A DNA stretch of 64,000 nt from an uncultured Marinomonas sp. (GTDB lineage: Bacteria; Pseudomonadota; Gammaproteobacteria; Pseudomonadales; Marinomonadaceae), in NCBI GenBank assembly GCA_947493575.1, contig CANLRQ010000004.1, positions 62,001 to 126,000 of the forward strand, given 5' to 3'. Every line of letters starts with the position of its first letter. Positions within the stretch are counted from its first letter, which is position 1. Shown one piece after another: positions 54,094 to 62,539 of this stretch. The notes beneath the pieces are model-generated. The model saw only the letters and a list, made by a program, of their open reading frames with translations, did not search any database and was not told where the DNA came from. Position numbers and translations under genes: made by a program.

Positions 54094-56037
54094 CTAGTCC
54101 TCATTGGCTTTTTCAGCAGGATTGAGCCTATCGTTATCCATAGGCAGCTCCTGCAATATCGAAATTAGCCGTTGTGAAAGGTTTTCATAGAGTTCACTCG
54201 CGGTTAAGTTGTCGTCGAGTTTCTGTTTATTCTCGGCATTGTTTTGTTGAGAAATCGACTTATACAATGCGTTAAAGATGGGCTGCTCTAGGAAGCGCAT
54301 AGGGGCATTAGAGGCCGCCCATAACTCCGCTTGTTCAAACGCATCTCTAGCTTGTGCCAACTGTTCGCTACTTAAATAACCGTGGGTTATCCTATTTCGA
54401 TAATCTCTAGGGTAGAGCTTTTTGGGGGGATTCTTAACTCTGGGTTTTAAGGCGTCTTCGTACTGGTTAAGAGGGTGATCCCGCCATTTTTCAGCGGATG
54501 CCAAGTAACATACAAAATCCATTAAGATAATTCTCGAAAAGTCAGTATTGCTTTTAAGCAGCCAAGTCTTCCTTGTATTAAAGCGACTTGGGTGCTTTTC
54601 TTTATAAAGCGTGCAAGCTGTTGGCAACGCCTTGTGACTAAGCTCGCTTGCTACCTTGAAAAAATCATCCCCATTCTTGGAAGAATCGTACTTTTCTTTG
54701 AACTGCTCATGAGTTAATGGTTTTTTTACTTCGTCATTGCTTTTATGTGGGTCGTCAAAGTTACCTTCGTGGAGATAAGCCCCCAAAAGGTCGTAAAAAG
54801 CGATGTCTCGCAGGTCACAGGTATAACGAATGGCATCCTGTATGTTCTGTTGGCGCAATGCCGCTTCGATTTTAAAGGCAGACCAAAGGCTATTTGGCAT
54901 TTGAAATTCGTGCTCAAAAGGTAAGACATTATTCCCTGATGCCTCCTTCAGCTCGGCATTTAAGGCATTTAAATCGACACTGCCTTGAAACCATTTTGCT
55001 ACGGTCTTAACTGCACTGGCCCATTTCTGATCGGATTCAATCGCCTTTTTATCTTGACCATTTTTATCATTTAAGAAGGGGGTTGCCATCACTGCCGCCC
55101 CTTCAAAATTACCTTCTCGAATAAGCTGAACGATTTGATGGCGTGCTTCGTAAGATTCAGCTGCCGTATACTGCTTGGTTTCATTCTTTAGAGTGTCTTC
55201 TTGATTGAGTTTTTCAAAGATACAGGGGTGTAAATAGAAACGACAAGCCGCTTCTAGCTGTGTTTTAGCCTCGGGTAAACCTCCTCCCGTAGAGCAAACA
55301 AACTCAGCTTCGTTATTTGGGTATAAGCGACAGAGCTGTTTGATTGTTTTATCAATTCTTTTCATGGCTGGTTGGCTGCCATCAGTCGAAAATCGTTCAT
55401 CACCTTTTAGGTAGTTAACCCAGACCACGCTGTTTTTGGTTAACGGGTTGGAATTTACATCATCGGGGTTAAATTCATGACACGAAAATGAACTCTCAGT
55501 GTGTCGCTCGACCATGTGCTTTAACCAGTGAGCGATGATCTTACCAAAGGCAAAAGGTTCGAATCTTCTTTCTTTTCGATGGGTATTAAACACAACAATA
55601 TTCGAGATAGAACTAGTTTTGTCCTTGAGGTAATGGTCAATAATAGGCGTGGTCTTTTTGACCAATAGCTCCTTCTGGGGTTGCTCTATGCCCTCTACTT
55701 TAACGCTAACGGAGTTGCCTTCTTCTTTTATGCTAACAGCATCACTTTTGATTTTGTCTTTGTCTTCTCGATCTACACGAATCGCATTGTCTGTTCTTTC
55801 TTTGATCTTTTCAGGGTCATCATCGGCATTAATAAAAAAAGCATGACCATTGGCTTCTTTACTAGAGAAAGCAACCACGTTCTCTTTTTCCAATGCCCCG
55901 TTAAACTTCTGGTACATATTCCCATCTGTAGTGGGGATTTTTGTTACGCCGATCGTCAGACCTTTGTCGTCCTTTACCATGACTTGAAGATCTGTTTGCC
56001 CAATGGTCAGAATCAAAACCGTATTTTTTACTGTCAT
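54094..56037 (-). CDS. CARF-HEPN ribonuclease, Csm6/Csx1-like effector
   Basis: The 647-residue soluble protein has an N-terminal CARF-like Rossmann region: VLILTIGQTD at 7-16 and the ligand-binding STGGGLPEA at 249-257 after a predicted strand EAEFVC. The C-terminal half is helical and contains RNRITH at 547-552, an Rx4H motif of HEPN RNases. Such proteins bind cyclic oligoadenylate made by Cas10 and degrade RNA without sequence specificity. It sits between the RAMP genes and cas6-RT-cas1, with a strong AAGGAGGT 5 nt before its start. The exact subfamily is uncertain. It occupies the place of the accessory gene next to RT-cas1 in Marinomonas mediterranea. Confidence 0.78.
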   Translation of the reverse strand: MTVKNTVLILTIGQTDLQVMVKDDKGLTIGVTKIPTTDGNMYQKFNGALEKENVVAFSSKEANGHAFFINADDDPEKIKERTDNAIRVDREDKDKIKSDAVSIKEEGNSVSVKVEGIEQPQKELLVKKTTPIIDHYLKDKTSSISNIVVFNTHRKERRFEPFAFGKIIAHWLKHMVERHTESSFSCHEFNPDDVNSNPLTKNSVVWVNYLKGDERFSTDGSQPAMKRIDKTIKQLCRLYPNNEAEFVCSTGGGLPEAKTQLEAACRFYLHPCIFEKLNQEDTLKNETKQYTAAESYEARHQIVQLIREGNFEGAAVMATPFLNDKNGQDKKAIESDQKWASAVKTVAKWFQGSVDLNALNAELKEASGNNVLPFEHEFQMPNSLWSAFKIEAALRQQNIQDAIRYTCDLRDIAFYDLLGAYLHEGNFDDPHKSNDEVKKPLTHEQFKEKYDSSKNGDDFFKVASELSHKALPTACTLYKEKHPSRFNTRKTWLLKSNTDFSRIILMDFVCYLASAEKWRDHPLNQYEDALKPRVKNPPKKLYPRDYRNRITHGYLSSEQLAQARDAFEQAELWAASNAPMRFLEQPIFNALYKSISQQNNAENKQKLDDNLTASELYENLSQRLISILQELPMDNDRLNPAEKANED

Positions 56038-56047
56038 AAATACCTCC

Positions 56048-58105
56048 TTAATCTAAATCGGCTAAACGTGCATTAGGATCTAAAATCTGTCTATCTTGCT
56101 GTAGACGACGGTTTTTAGTGTGTTTCTGCCTTACTCCAGAGTGAAATCCAAAAGTGTTGTTATATTTTCCAGCTTTAGGGTAGCTATACATCTTACCCGT
56201 GTTGAGGTTGTGAACTTTCATCCATTGTACAAGTACTTGGTCAAACTCAGGTGAAGAGAAGTGTTTAAGTGCTTTTTGTATCAAACTCTTTTTATCTATT
56301 AGTGAATGGTTTTGTGCGTTTATTGGAGTCGTTTGAATATCGCAACTGCCAAAACCAAATGGACGCCCATATCCGAGTTTAACGCCCAAGTGCTTTGTTT
56401 TTTCCTTGTCTTGCTTTTTTGCCCAACTAAAACTTTTCTTTAAAAGCGGCTCAAACTCCTTATCAGAAATGAGCAGTTCCCAAACACATTCTGGTTGCAA
56501 TGCGGCTAAGATCAAGCCTAGTTCCCAATCTCGTAAAGAGTTGAAATTCACCGAAAAACGGTACTGGGTGTTTTCAGGTGAGACGCCTTTTACAAGCGGA
56601 GCCAACTTATTATTCAGGTTGCCTTGGTGGACGGAAGGCTCATTGAAATTGGTAAATGTGCGCCACTTAGCCTCATTTCCATCATGATGTAAGTAAAATT
56701 TGCGTCCGTTTAGGCGAGATGCCGTCTCTGAAACAGCGTCGTCACCGTAGGTATTCATTAGATTCGTTGATTGTCTATCATTTTGATTTATATAAAATTC
56801 GACAGCGCTGGCCTTTGGGCTTCCTGTCGGTTCTAATACCGCGAATAGATTTTCTTCTAAGACCAAATCGTGGTTGCTTTGTTTGACTTCTAACGCGTGA
56901 TTGATAGACACGCGACCTGCTAATTTCGTATTGCTTGCTTGATTAGTGCCGTCTTCTTTTTCATCAACAAAACCAAAAAGTGAACGCACAATGCCTAATT
57001 TAGCAGGTGTAGCATTACTGTTCTCTTTGCCATCTTCGATATAGGCCACTTTAGATTCGTCACTCGGTAGCGAAACTTCTGCTCTTTGTGTAGAGGCATT
57101 AATCATTCGAATAGAATCTTTGTAGCGCCAATGGTAGTAATAATGGTTACCGAAACTGGTAATTTTTTCAGTGGTTGTGTCTATTTCAATAAAAATTAAT
57201 TGGTTTAGATAAAGTTCGCGGTTCTCTTCGATTGATTCTTTTAATTCTTTGGTCGAGGTGCTTTTACTTTGATCTGGGTGACGACTCGATATATGGCCAG
57301 TGGTGGTATTTATGAGGTGTTCAGTCGTGAGTTTGTAATGTTCAACTATGTCCTTATCGATAACTATAGGGTTTTTCGAAGACTTTATATTGTTTGGTAC
57401 TTCAACGACACAACTTCTTTCTCTTGTTTTTTTCGTAACTTTAATACGCGCTTTAGACAGTATATTTTTGTTATCTATTCCGCCATTATAGCGAAATGTT
57501 TTTTCGTTATCTATGTATGCTTCGACTGAGCTTCCATTGAGTGCTGTAGCAGAAATATATTTGAAGTGTTTGGAGTTTACCGTTTTATTCGAGTCAGTCG
57601 TCTCTAGTATTTTCACACTTAAAGGGTCGAGATTGGTTACAATTGCTGGATGTGTTTCTTTCTGTCTAAAACTGAGTTGTTCTTTAGGAATATCAGGAAT
57701 ATTTGGCCGATAAGAGTACGTTTGTTCTTGTACTTGCAACATGGGTTGTGATGTAAGTGCGGATATGGAGTGTTGAATCATACCCTTTATTGATGAGCCA
57801 GCGATGACGGTTCGTTCTTGGTAACAGAGTGGAAAAAGTAAGTTTTTCTCCCGAAATGATGAGTCGATTTGTCCTTTAAGCGAATCTGGCAGTACTTTTT
57901 TTATCTTATCTGCCTTATCAAAAGTTTGTTGATAGCCTGCGAATATGGCCGCCGTTAAGGTGGTCAGTTCACACTGTATTTCACCTGAGTAGGTGCCGTT
58001 ATGTTGTTTGTTATGTAAAAGAGCATCGTGGAGTTGTTTATTTTTTTGCTCATTAGAGACAATAAAATTCGAAACAAAGTGATACGGTGGCTGGTTGTTA
58101 CTCAT
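56048..58105 (-). CDS. type III RAMP protein, TIGR03986-like (Cas7 group)
   Basis: The 685-residue protein has an N-terminal RAMP segment with RTVIAGSSIKGMIQHSISAL minus its ends, where SSIKGMIQ is the usual helix after the first strand, and a C-terminal glycine-rich loop LGYGRPFGFGSCDI (about 595-608). Length and motif placement fit the TIGR03986 family of type III, large Cas7-like subunits. It should be a backbone subunit that holds crRNA and target RNA. Its ATG overlaps the stop of the Csx19-like gene (ATGA). A middle stretch of about 300 residues without clear motifs probably forms insertions specific to this family. Confidence 0.75.
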   Translation of the reverse strand: MSNNQPPYHFVSNFIVSNEQKNKQLHDALLHNKQHNGTYSGEIQCELTTLTAAIFAGYQQTFDKADKIKKVLPDSLKGQIDSSFREKNLLFPLCYQERTVIAGSSIKGMIQHSISALTSQPMLQVQEQTYSYRPNIPDIPKEQLSFRQKETHPAIVTNLDPLSVKILETTDSNKTVNSKHFKYISATALNGSSVEAYIDNEKTFRYNGGIDNKNILSKARIKVTKKTRERSCVVEVPNNIKSSKNPIVIDKDIVEHYKLTTEHLINTTTGHISSRHPDQSKSTSTKELKESIEENRELYLNQLIFIEIDTTTEKITSFGNHYYYHWRYKDSIRMINASTQRAEVSLPSDESKVAYIEDGKENSNATPAKLGIVRSLFGFVDEKEDGTNQASNTKLAGRVSINHALEVKQSNHDLVLEENLFAVLEPTGSPKASAVEFYINQNDRQSTNLMNTYGDDAVSETASRLNGRKFYLHHDGNEAKWRTFTNFNEPSVHQGNLNNKLAPLVKGVSPENTQYRFSVNFNSLRDWELGLILAALQPECVWELLISDKEFEPLLKKSFSWAKKQDKEKTKHLGVKLGYGRPFGFGSCDIQTTPINAQNHSLIDKKSLIQKALKHFSSPEFDQVLVQWMKVHNLNTGKMYSYPKAGKYNNTFGFHSGVRQKHTKNRRLQQDRQILDPNARLADLD

Positions 58106-58605
58106 GACGCTTCTCCTTGTTTCGCTTTGCTAAGAACGTATTCGGTAAGGCCTGTTTCGGTGTCTTCTAAAGCATGAAAGATAAGTTGTTGTGCTGTAAG
58201 GCTGGTAGAAAGTTGCGCCAGTTCAAAGCGTTGCTTCAAGTCTTGTCGTAAGTAGGGGGTTCGCGCAGGTGCTTGTGTCTGCTCCGTGTTGTCTAACTCT
58301 GCTCGAATGGTACGTATGTACGCGCCTGATTCGAGTTGCAGGCCGTGGTAGGTTAGACCTTCTTGAAAGAGATAAAACTCGGAGAATTGCCAATCGTTTT
58401 CCAGCACGGTTGTTAACTTAGAGCATGGGCGTCCCACGCCTTCAAATAAAGCAGGGCAATAAACTTGTTCGGCTTTTGCTAAGGGTTCTACCCAAAGAAA
58501 CCAAGGCGTGTTCTTAAGCAAGGTGGCATTTTCAGAATACGTAGATTTTAACCAGTCGGCTAAGCTACTGTTGAGTGTTTGGGTCGAACAGGTTACTTGA
58601 TTCAT
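58102..58605 (-). CDS. csx19: Csx19-like protein (TIGR03984 type)
   Basis: The start is ATG 58605 (MNQVTCSTQTLNSS), preceded by AAGGAGG; a longer frame overlaps the upstream gene. The 167 residues have WFLWVEPLAKAEQVYCP near 30-46, then WQFSEFYLFQEGLTYHGLQLE minus its ends and YIRTIRAE, a pattern like that of Csx19 proteins found only in type III-D loci. No catalytic motif is visible, and the role in the complex is not known to me. It is set tightly between the double RAMP and the TIGR03986-like gene, overlapping the latter by 4 nt. Confidence 0.6.
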   Translation of the reverse strand: MNQVTCSTQTLNSSLADWLKSTYSENATLLKNTPWFLWVEPLAKAEQVYCPALFEGVGRPCSKLTTVLENDWQFSEFYLFQEGLTYHGLQLESGAYIRTIRAELDNTEQTQAPARTPYLRQDLKQRFELAQLSTSLTAQQLIFHALEDTETGLTEYVLSKAKQGEAS

Positions 58606-58607
58606 GA

Positions 58608-60185
58608 CTAACCTCCTTGTTGCTCTGTGTTGTTTACAGTGGTGTATTCCCATTTAAGCCAGCCGCTGTCTACCCATTGTTTAGAACCGATGGCAAGCTG
58701 ATTGTGGGTGCCAAGTTCTAAGGCGCTTTCCAGCCATTGTTTTTGCTGCTTGAACGTTTCTAGGTCGTCGGCTTCTAGCACGATTTCCCCGTGAAAACAG
58801 CCATCTACAATCGAGCAGCGTACAAATTTGGACGACTCATAAGGCCCTGCGGTAAAGTCATCTTCCGCGTGGTTATGGAAAATTAAGCCTTTCCAGTTGC
58901 CTTTTTCTTTTAGCGTAGCGTCCTTGATAAACAAGCGGCTGCTCTGGTCGGTTGAACCGAATAGCGCTGAAAGAATCGTGTCCTGATCGGCTTCGTGCGA
59001 AGTATGACGACGAATTTGATGATGCAGAATGCCCCGAAGGCTGCTACCGGGAATAAAAGGATCTTTATTGATGTCGTAGACAAAAAAATTGTCGGGTAGA
59101 TCAGTCGATGTATCACTATTTACATCGCATGGGTAGTCATTTGGCCAATGGAACTGCTCTTGCCATTTGTTTTTGTCGTTGATTGACTTACTAAAGTTCA
59201 TTGTTGCATCTAAATCCATCGCCTCATGGCCGCCGATCATAAAGCCGTCTAACCCCCATTCGTTGCCTTGCTCGTCTTTACGTGGCCCTGCCGTGAGTGT
59301 GATGTGATATTCGGCTCGTAGTGGCGTATGCAGGAATGGCTTATGAGTTGGCAAAACACCTTGAAATGATGCGCTTGCTAGATCTGATGCGTCAAAGTCT
59401 TTAAGTCGAGCAGTGATTTCTTGTTCCAAAATCGCACTCTCTATCAGTGTTACGCCATCTTGATCTTCTAATTCCTTTAAGGGCTTAGCGTTCTCTGTGG
59501 CAATGCGCTTTTGTAGGAGGTTGTTTGGCCACAACTCGAAGGCTCTGGTATTTAAACGCAGTGTATTCAGGGTATTAAGCGTAAACCACCCTGTACCCGC
59601 AACCGAACGTCTGCCGAGCATCACACCTTCTTTTTGCCAATTGAGTAAAGCAATGGCGATCAAGTCTTCGGGGGAAAGCGGAAACTGATCTTTAAAGCGG
59701 TGGTTAAGTCGCTCGTAAGCGTAAGTGTCTACCTCTATCCACAAAAACCAAGTATTGGGGGCACAAACCACTTGCATGTCAAATAAACTGCCATTTTCGG
59801 CGGCGCCGCTGGCGGGGTCAATTTTAACGTACTGGCGCAGTTGATAATCTGGTTCGGAATTTGACTGTAAATAAGCGTTGTTGATCGACCAAAGCGATTC
59901 CAGAACCGGGCGCTTATTAAGTGTATTCTTTGTTTTATTTTGTTTGAAGTATTCTCCTTCAAATTCCGTGTCTATGGCCAGTTCAGGCGGGATTTTGTGG
60001 CCCAGCTTGCGCAGCGTATAAAGCAAAGCCCCCGCGAGCGAAGTGCCTTTTAGAACAGGTCGCTGTTTGCCGTCTAAGGCCATTGGCATGTCCACATCAG
60101 AGATGAGGTCTGTGCCACCTATAGATAAATCGGTTAACTGTTTTAGTTCACCAAAAAAAAGCGTCTTGTATGCAGTGGGTTCCAT
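58608..60185 (-). CDS. double RAMP protein (tandem Cas7/Csm3-like)
   Basis: The 525-residue protein contains two RAMP units. The first (about 1-215) has VLKGTSLAGALLYTLRKLG and the glycine-rich GRRSVAGTGWFTLN. The second (about 280-515) has DPFIPGSSLRGILHHQIRRH and ALELGTHNQLAIGSKQWVDSG minus its ends. The SSLRG and TSLAG helices are typical of Csm3-like Cas7 subunits, which form the RNA-cleaving backbone. A catalytic aspartate for target RNA cleavage may be D32 (VDMPMALDG) or D326-D328 region (EAMDLDA), but this needs alignment. It lies 3 nt after the Csx10-like gene and 2 nt before the Csx19-like gene. Confidence 0.78.
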   Translation of the reverse strand: MEPTAYKTLFFGELKQLTDLSIGGTDLISDVDMPMALDGKQRPVLKGTSLAGALLYTLRKLGHKIPPELAIDTEFEGEYFKQNKTKNTLNKRPVLESLWSINNAYLQSNSEPDYQLRQYVKIDPASGAAENGSLFDMQVVCAPNTWFLWIEVDTYAYERLNHRFKDQFPLSPEDLIAIALLNWQKEGVMLGRRSVAGTGWFTLNTLNTLRLNTRAFELWPNNLLQKRIATENAKPLKELEDQDGVTLIESAILEQEITARLKDFDASDLASASFQGVLPTHKPFLHTPLRAEYHITLTAGPRKDEQGNEWGLDGFMIGGHEAMDLDATMNFSKSINDKNKWQEQFHWPNDYPCDVNSDTSTDLPDNFFVYDINKDPFIPGSSLRGILHHQIRRHTSHEADQDTILSALFGSTDQSSRLFIKDATLKEKGNWKGLIFHNHAEDDFTAGPYESSKFVRCSIVDGCFHGEIVLEADDLETFKQQKQWLESALELGTHNQLAIGSKQWVDSGWLKWEYTTVNNTEQQGG

Positions 60186-60188
60186 TCT

Positions 60189-62516
60189 TTAAACTCCCTT
60201 TTGGTTAGTGGTCTTTCTTGTATTCATTTGGTCTATGATGGCGTCCAACAGATGCAATGACAGCTTATAAATATTATCCGTGCCATTGTCAGTTGTGTCT
60301 TCTAAAGCAGTGTTTATTTTTTCTTCCCAAGATTGGAAGAGTGTGTTGTTGTCAATAAAGGTTAATTTGCCTTTCTGCGTTTGCTTTTGAAGTTTTTCTA
60401 CATACTCTTTCAAATCAGACGTTGGTTTAGATAGCTGAGACATGGCTTGCACGTAGCTTTTTACTGCCTGCCATTGAGACAAAGACCCTTTTATATTTTT
60501 GCTTCCCATTAGGTCTTCAGCCGACTGGATTAAGGTTTCTCGATGGTTTTTTTCCGTAGTTACCTCAGTTTCTGCCGAATGCTTCTCAAGCGATAACTCA
60601 CCTTGGTAAGTGAGATACCGCCCACACCCTTGCAAGGTTCGTTCGCCTACATGCTGATGTTGTTTTATTGCTATTAATAATTTATTGGCGACTTCTTCTG
60701 TGACATTGCTGCTGTTCACACTGGCTGGAATATGTAGGGCACTGCCAGCGCAAATGACGTTAACAGGCTTTGTCGGTAACTGGGTAGCGAAGTTAAAGCC
60801 AGAAATGTGTGCGGTCTCAGTAAAGGACTGTATGCCTTCTTCTAAGGCCGCTTGTTCGTTTGCATTCAGATCCAATTTGAACGCCGTATTAAGACAGGCG
60901 GCATTGAGTTGGGTATAAGGTGTAAGAGTCTGGGGGTCGTAAATGAGCCAATCGCTGGTCAGTACAAGAGTTATGCCATTATCCCATGTTAGGTCGGAGG
61001 GCGTGCTTTCACTGACCTGTGAGATGGATTCAATGATGCAAGGCGCTTTACCCCGACCAATACACAATGGGAGAGACGCTTGTTGCAGTGTATTGAAGAG
61101 GCTATGCAGCTCCGAAAGGGTTGCAGTATTGGCGGAAAAGGTCGCATCAAAATAGCCATTTTCCGGTAACACTTCCTCTGAAAACAATTCGGAATCATCG
61201 TCGTTTCGCAATTCGTCACGGCTGCCTACTTTGTTGCGCATATGAATGCTGACATCTTGCGTAAAATAATATCCTGTTTGTTTGTCCCTTTGCTGACTGT
61301 CTTTTTTCAGATTATCAAGGTTCTGAGCGTCATTAAGCGTGACATAACTTGGTGACTTATTACGCTTAAAATCTTTTCTTGCTGACTCATTAGGAAAAAA
61401 CGCATCACGGATGGCTTTTTCTGGCCCTGTAACCCACCAAGGTAATTCATTTTTCAGTGCTTCGCTTTTTGCTTGCTGCATATTTTGCGGCCAAGGGAAA
61501 GTTGAGCCACTGTTTGCATTGGGTTTTGGGTAGGCGGCCGAAATGGAGATGCTTTGAGTGACATTAGGCGCTTGAACGAGAGCATCAAAAAGTGACTGCT
61601 TTCCCAACAATTTTGCCGTATTGGCGAGCGCGCCACGCAGTTTATTACTGGCAATGTAGGTTTGTGTCGGGATGATATTACCGGGCTGTTGCGTGTCTGG
61701 AAGCCTTAGCGGTTCGGTATTCTTCAGCGTAATTTTTAAGGTGGAAGACGCGTTTGAAACAGGAGAAAGGTTTGAAGAAGAGGGCGTGTGCGGCTCGCTT
61801 TCGAGACGGCTCGCTTGGTTATCTTCCAAACGACTTTGTTGGCCGTTTTGCGTAATGTCTGTTACGTCCAGTGTTACACCGCCAGCGCCACGGTGACGCT
61901 TTGCACCTAATCGTGTAACACGTTTAAGCAACTCTTCTAGCACACTGCTGTAGTCTTCTAAGCTGGTTTGCGGTGCAAATAAGGTGAGCGTACTGGTAAA
62001 TTGAGCGCCCGCTTTAACGTATTCAACACTGCGCAATGTTTTGTCTTTTGGTGCACGGTTAAGCGCGATTTTGTGTTTTAAAGCGAGGTTGTCATTTGTT
62101 GAGTCAGTTTCTTCCCTTGGATGTTCTTTACCCCGTGCACTGCTGCTCCAAATAATATAGGGGGTTTCTTCTGCCAGTGGAGCGAATGAGTCAAGGTAAA
62201 AGCTACCAAACACTAAGTGAACTTGATGTTTTTCGCCTTCGTTATCATTAAAAAGGTGTGTAATGGCTGCACGCGTTGCGTCTTGCTGTACTGATATATC
62301 GGATGCAGGTTTTTTGTCAGGTTTATTAAGCTTAAGTTTCAACCATTCTTGTGCGAGGGTGTTAAGGACTCCTTTAAAATGTTGACGGGAAATAACCGGA
62401 TAACCGTGCCTATCTCTCGCTTGAAACGCATCGACTTGGTGATCACCAAGACCACTGCCAGTGTGTAAATCGTCCAGTAACGTGAGCGTAAGCTCGAATT
62501 GCTTATAGTTGTTCAT
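60189..62516 (-). CDS. csx10: Csx10-like RAMP protein with helical C-terminal extension
   Basis: The 775-residue protein starts ELTLTLLDDLHTGSG (8-22) and has RDRHGYPVISRQHFKGVL (34-51), LGAKRHRGAGGVTL (203-215), a second RAMP start with YIASNKLRGALA (287-298), then CIGRGKAP and GERTLQGCGRYL (624-635). Two RAMP units in one chain with these motifs are the plan of Csx10, the Cas5-Cas7 fusion of type III-D. It is longer than typical Csx10 proteins by over 200 residues. The last 130 residues (after about 645) are predicted helical and could supply a small-subunit (Cas11) function, since no separate small-subunit gene is seen. The ATG follows AAGGAC. Confidence 0.7.
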   Translation of the reverse strand: MNNYKQFELTLTLLDDLHTGSGLGDHQVDAFQARDRHGYPVISRQHFKGVLNTLAQEWLKLKLNKPDKKPASDISVQQDATRAAITHLFNDNEGEKHQVHLVFGSFYLDSFAPLAEETPYIIWSSSARGKEHPREETDSTNDNLALKHKIALNRAPKDKTLRSVEYVKAGAQFTSTLTLFAPQTSLEDYSSVLEELLKRVTRLGAKRHRGAGGVTLDVTDITQNGQQSRLEDNQASRLESEPHTPSSSNLSPVSNASSTLKITLKNTEPLRLPDTQQPGNIIPTQTYIASNKLRGALANTAKLLGKQSLFDALVQAPNVTQSISISAAYPKPNANSGSTFPWPQNMQQAKSEALKNELPWWVTGPEKAIRDAFFPNESARKDFKRNKSPSYVTLNDAQNLDNLKKDSQQRDKQTGYYFTQDVSIHMRNKVGSRDELRNDDDSELFSEEVLPENGYFDATFSANTATLSELHSLFNTLQQASLPLCIGRGKAPCIIESISQVSESTPSDLTWDNGITLVLTSDWLIYDPQTLTPYTQLNAACLNTAFKLDLNANEQAALEEGIQSFTETAHISGFNFATQLPTKPVNVICAGSALHIPASVNSSNVTEEVANKLLIAIKQHQHVGERTLQGCGRYLTYQGELSLEKHSAETEVTTEKNHRETLIQSAEDLMGSKNIKGSLSQWQAVKSYVQAMSQLSKPTSDLKEYVEKLQKQTQKGKLTFIDNNTLFQSWEEKINTALEDTTDNGTDNIYKLSLHLLDAIIDQMNTRKTTNQKGV

Positions 62517-62539
62517 GCGTTTGTCCTTACGTTCGAGGC

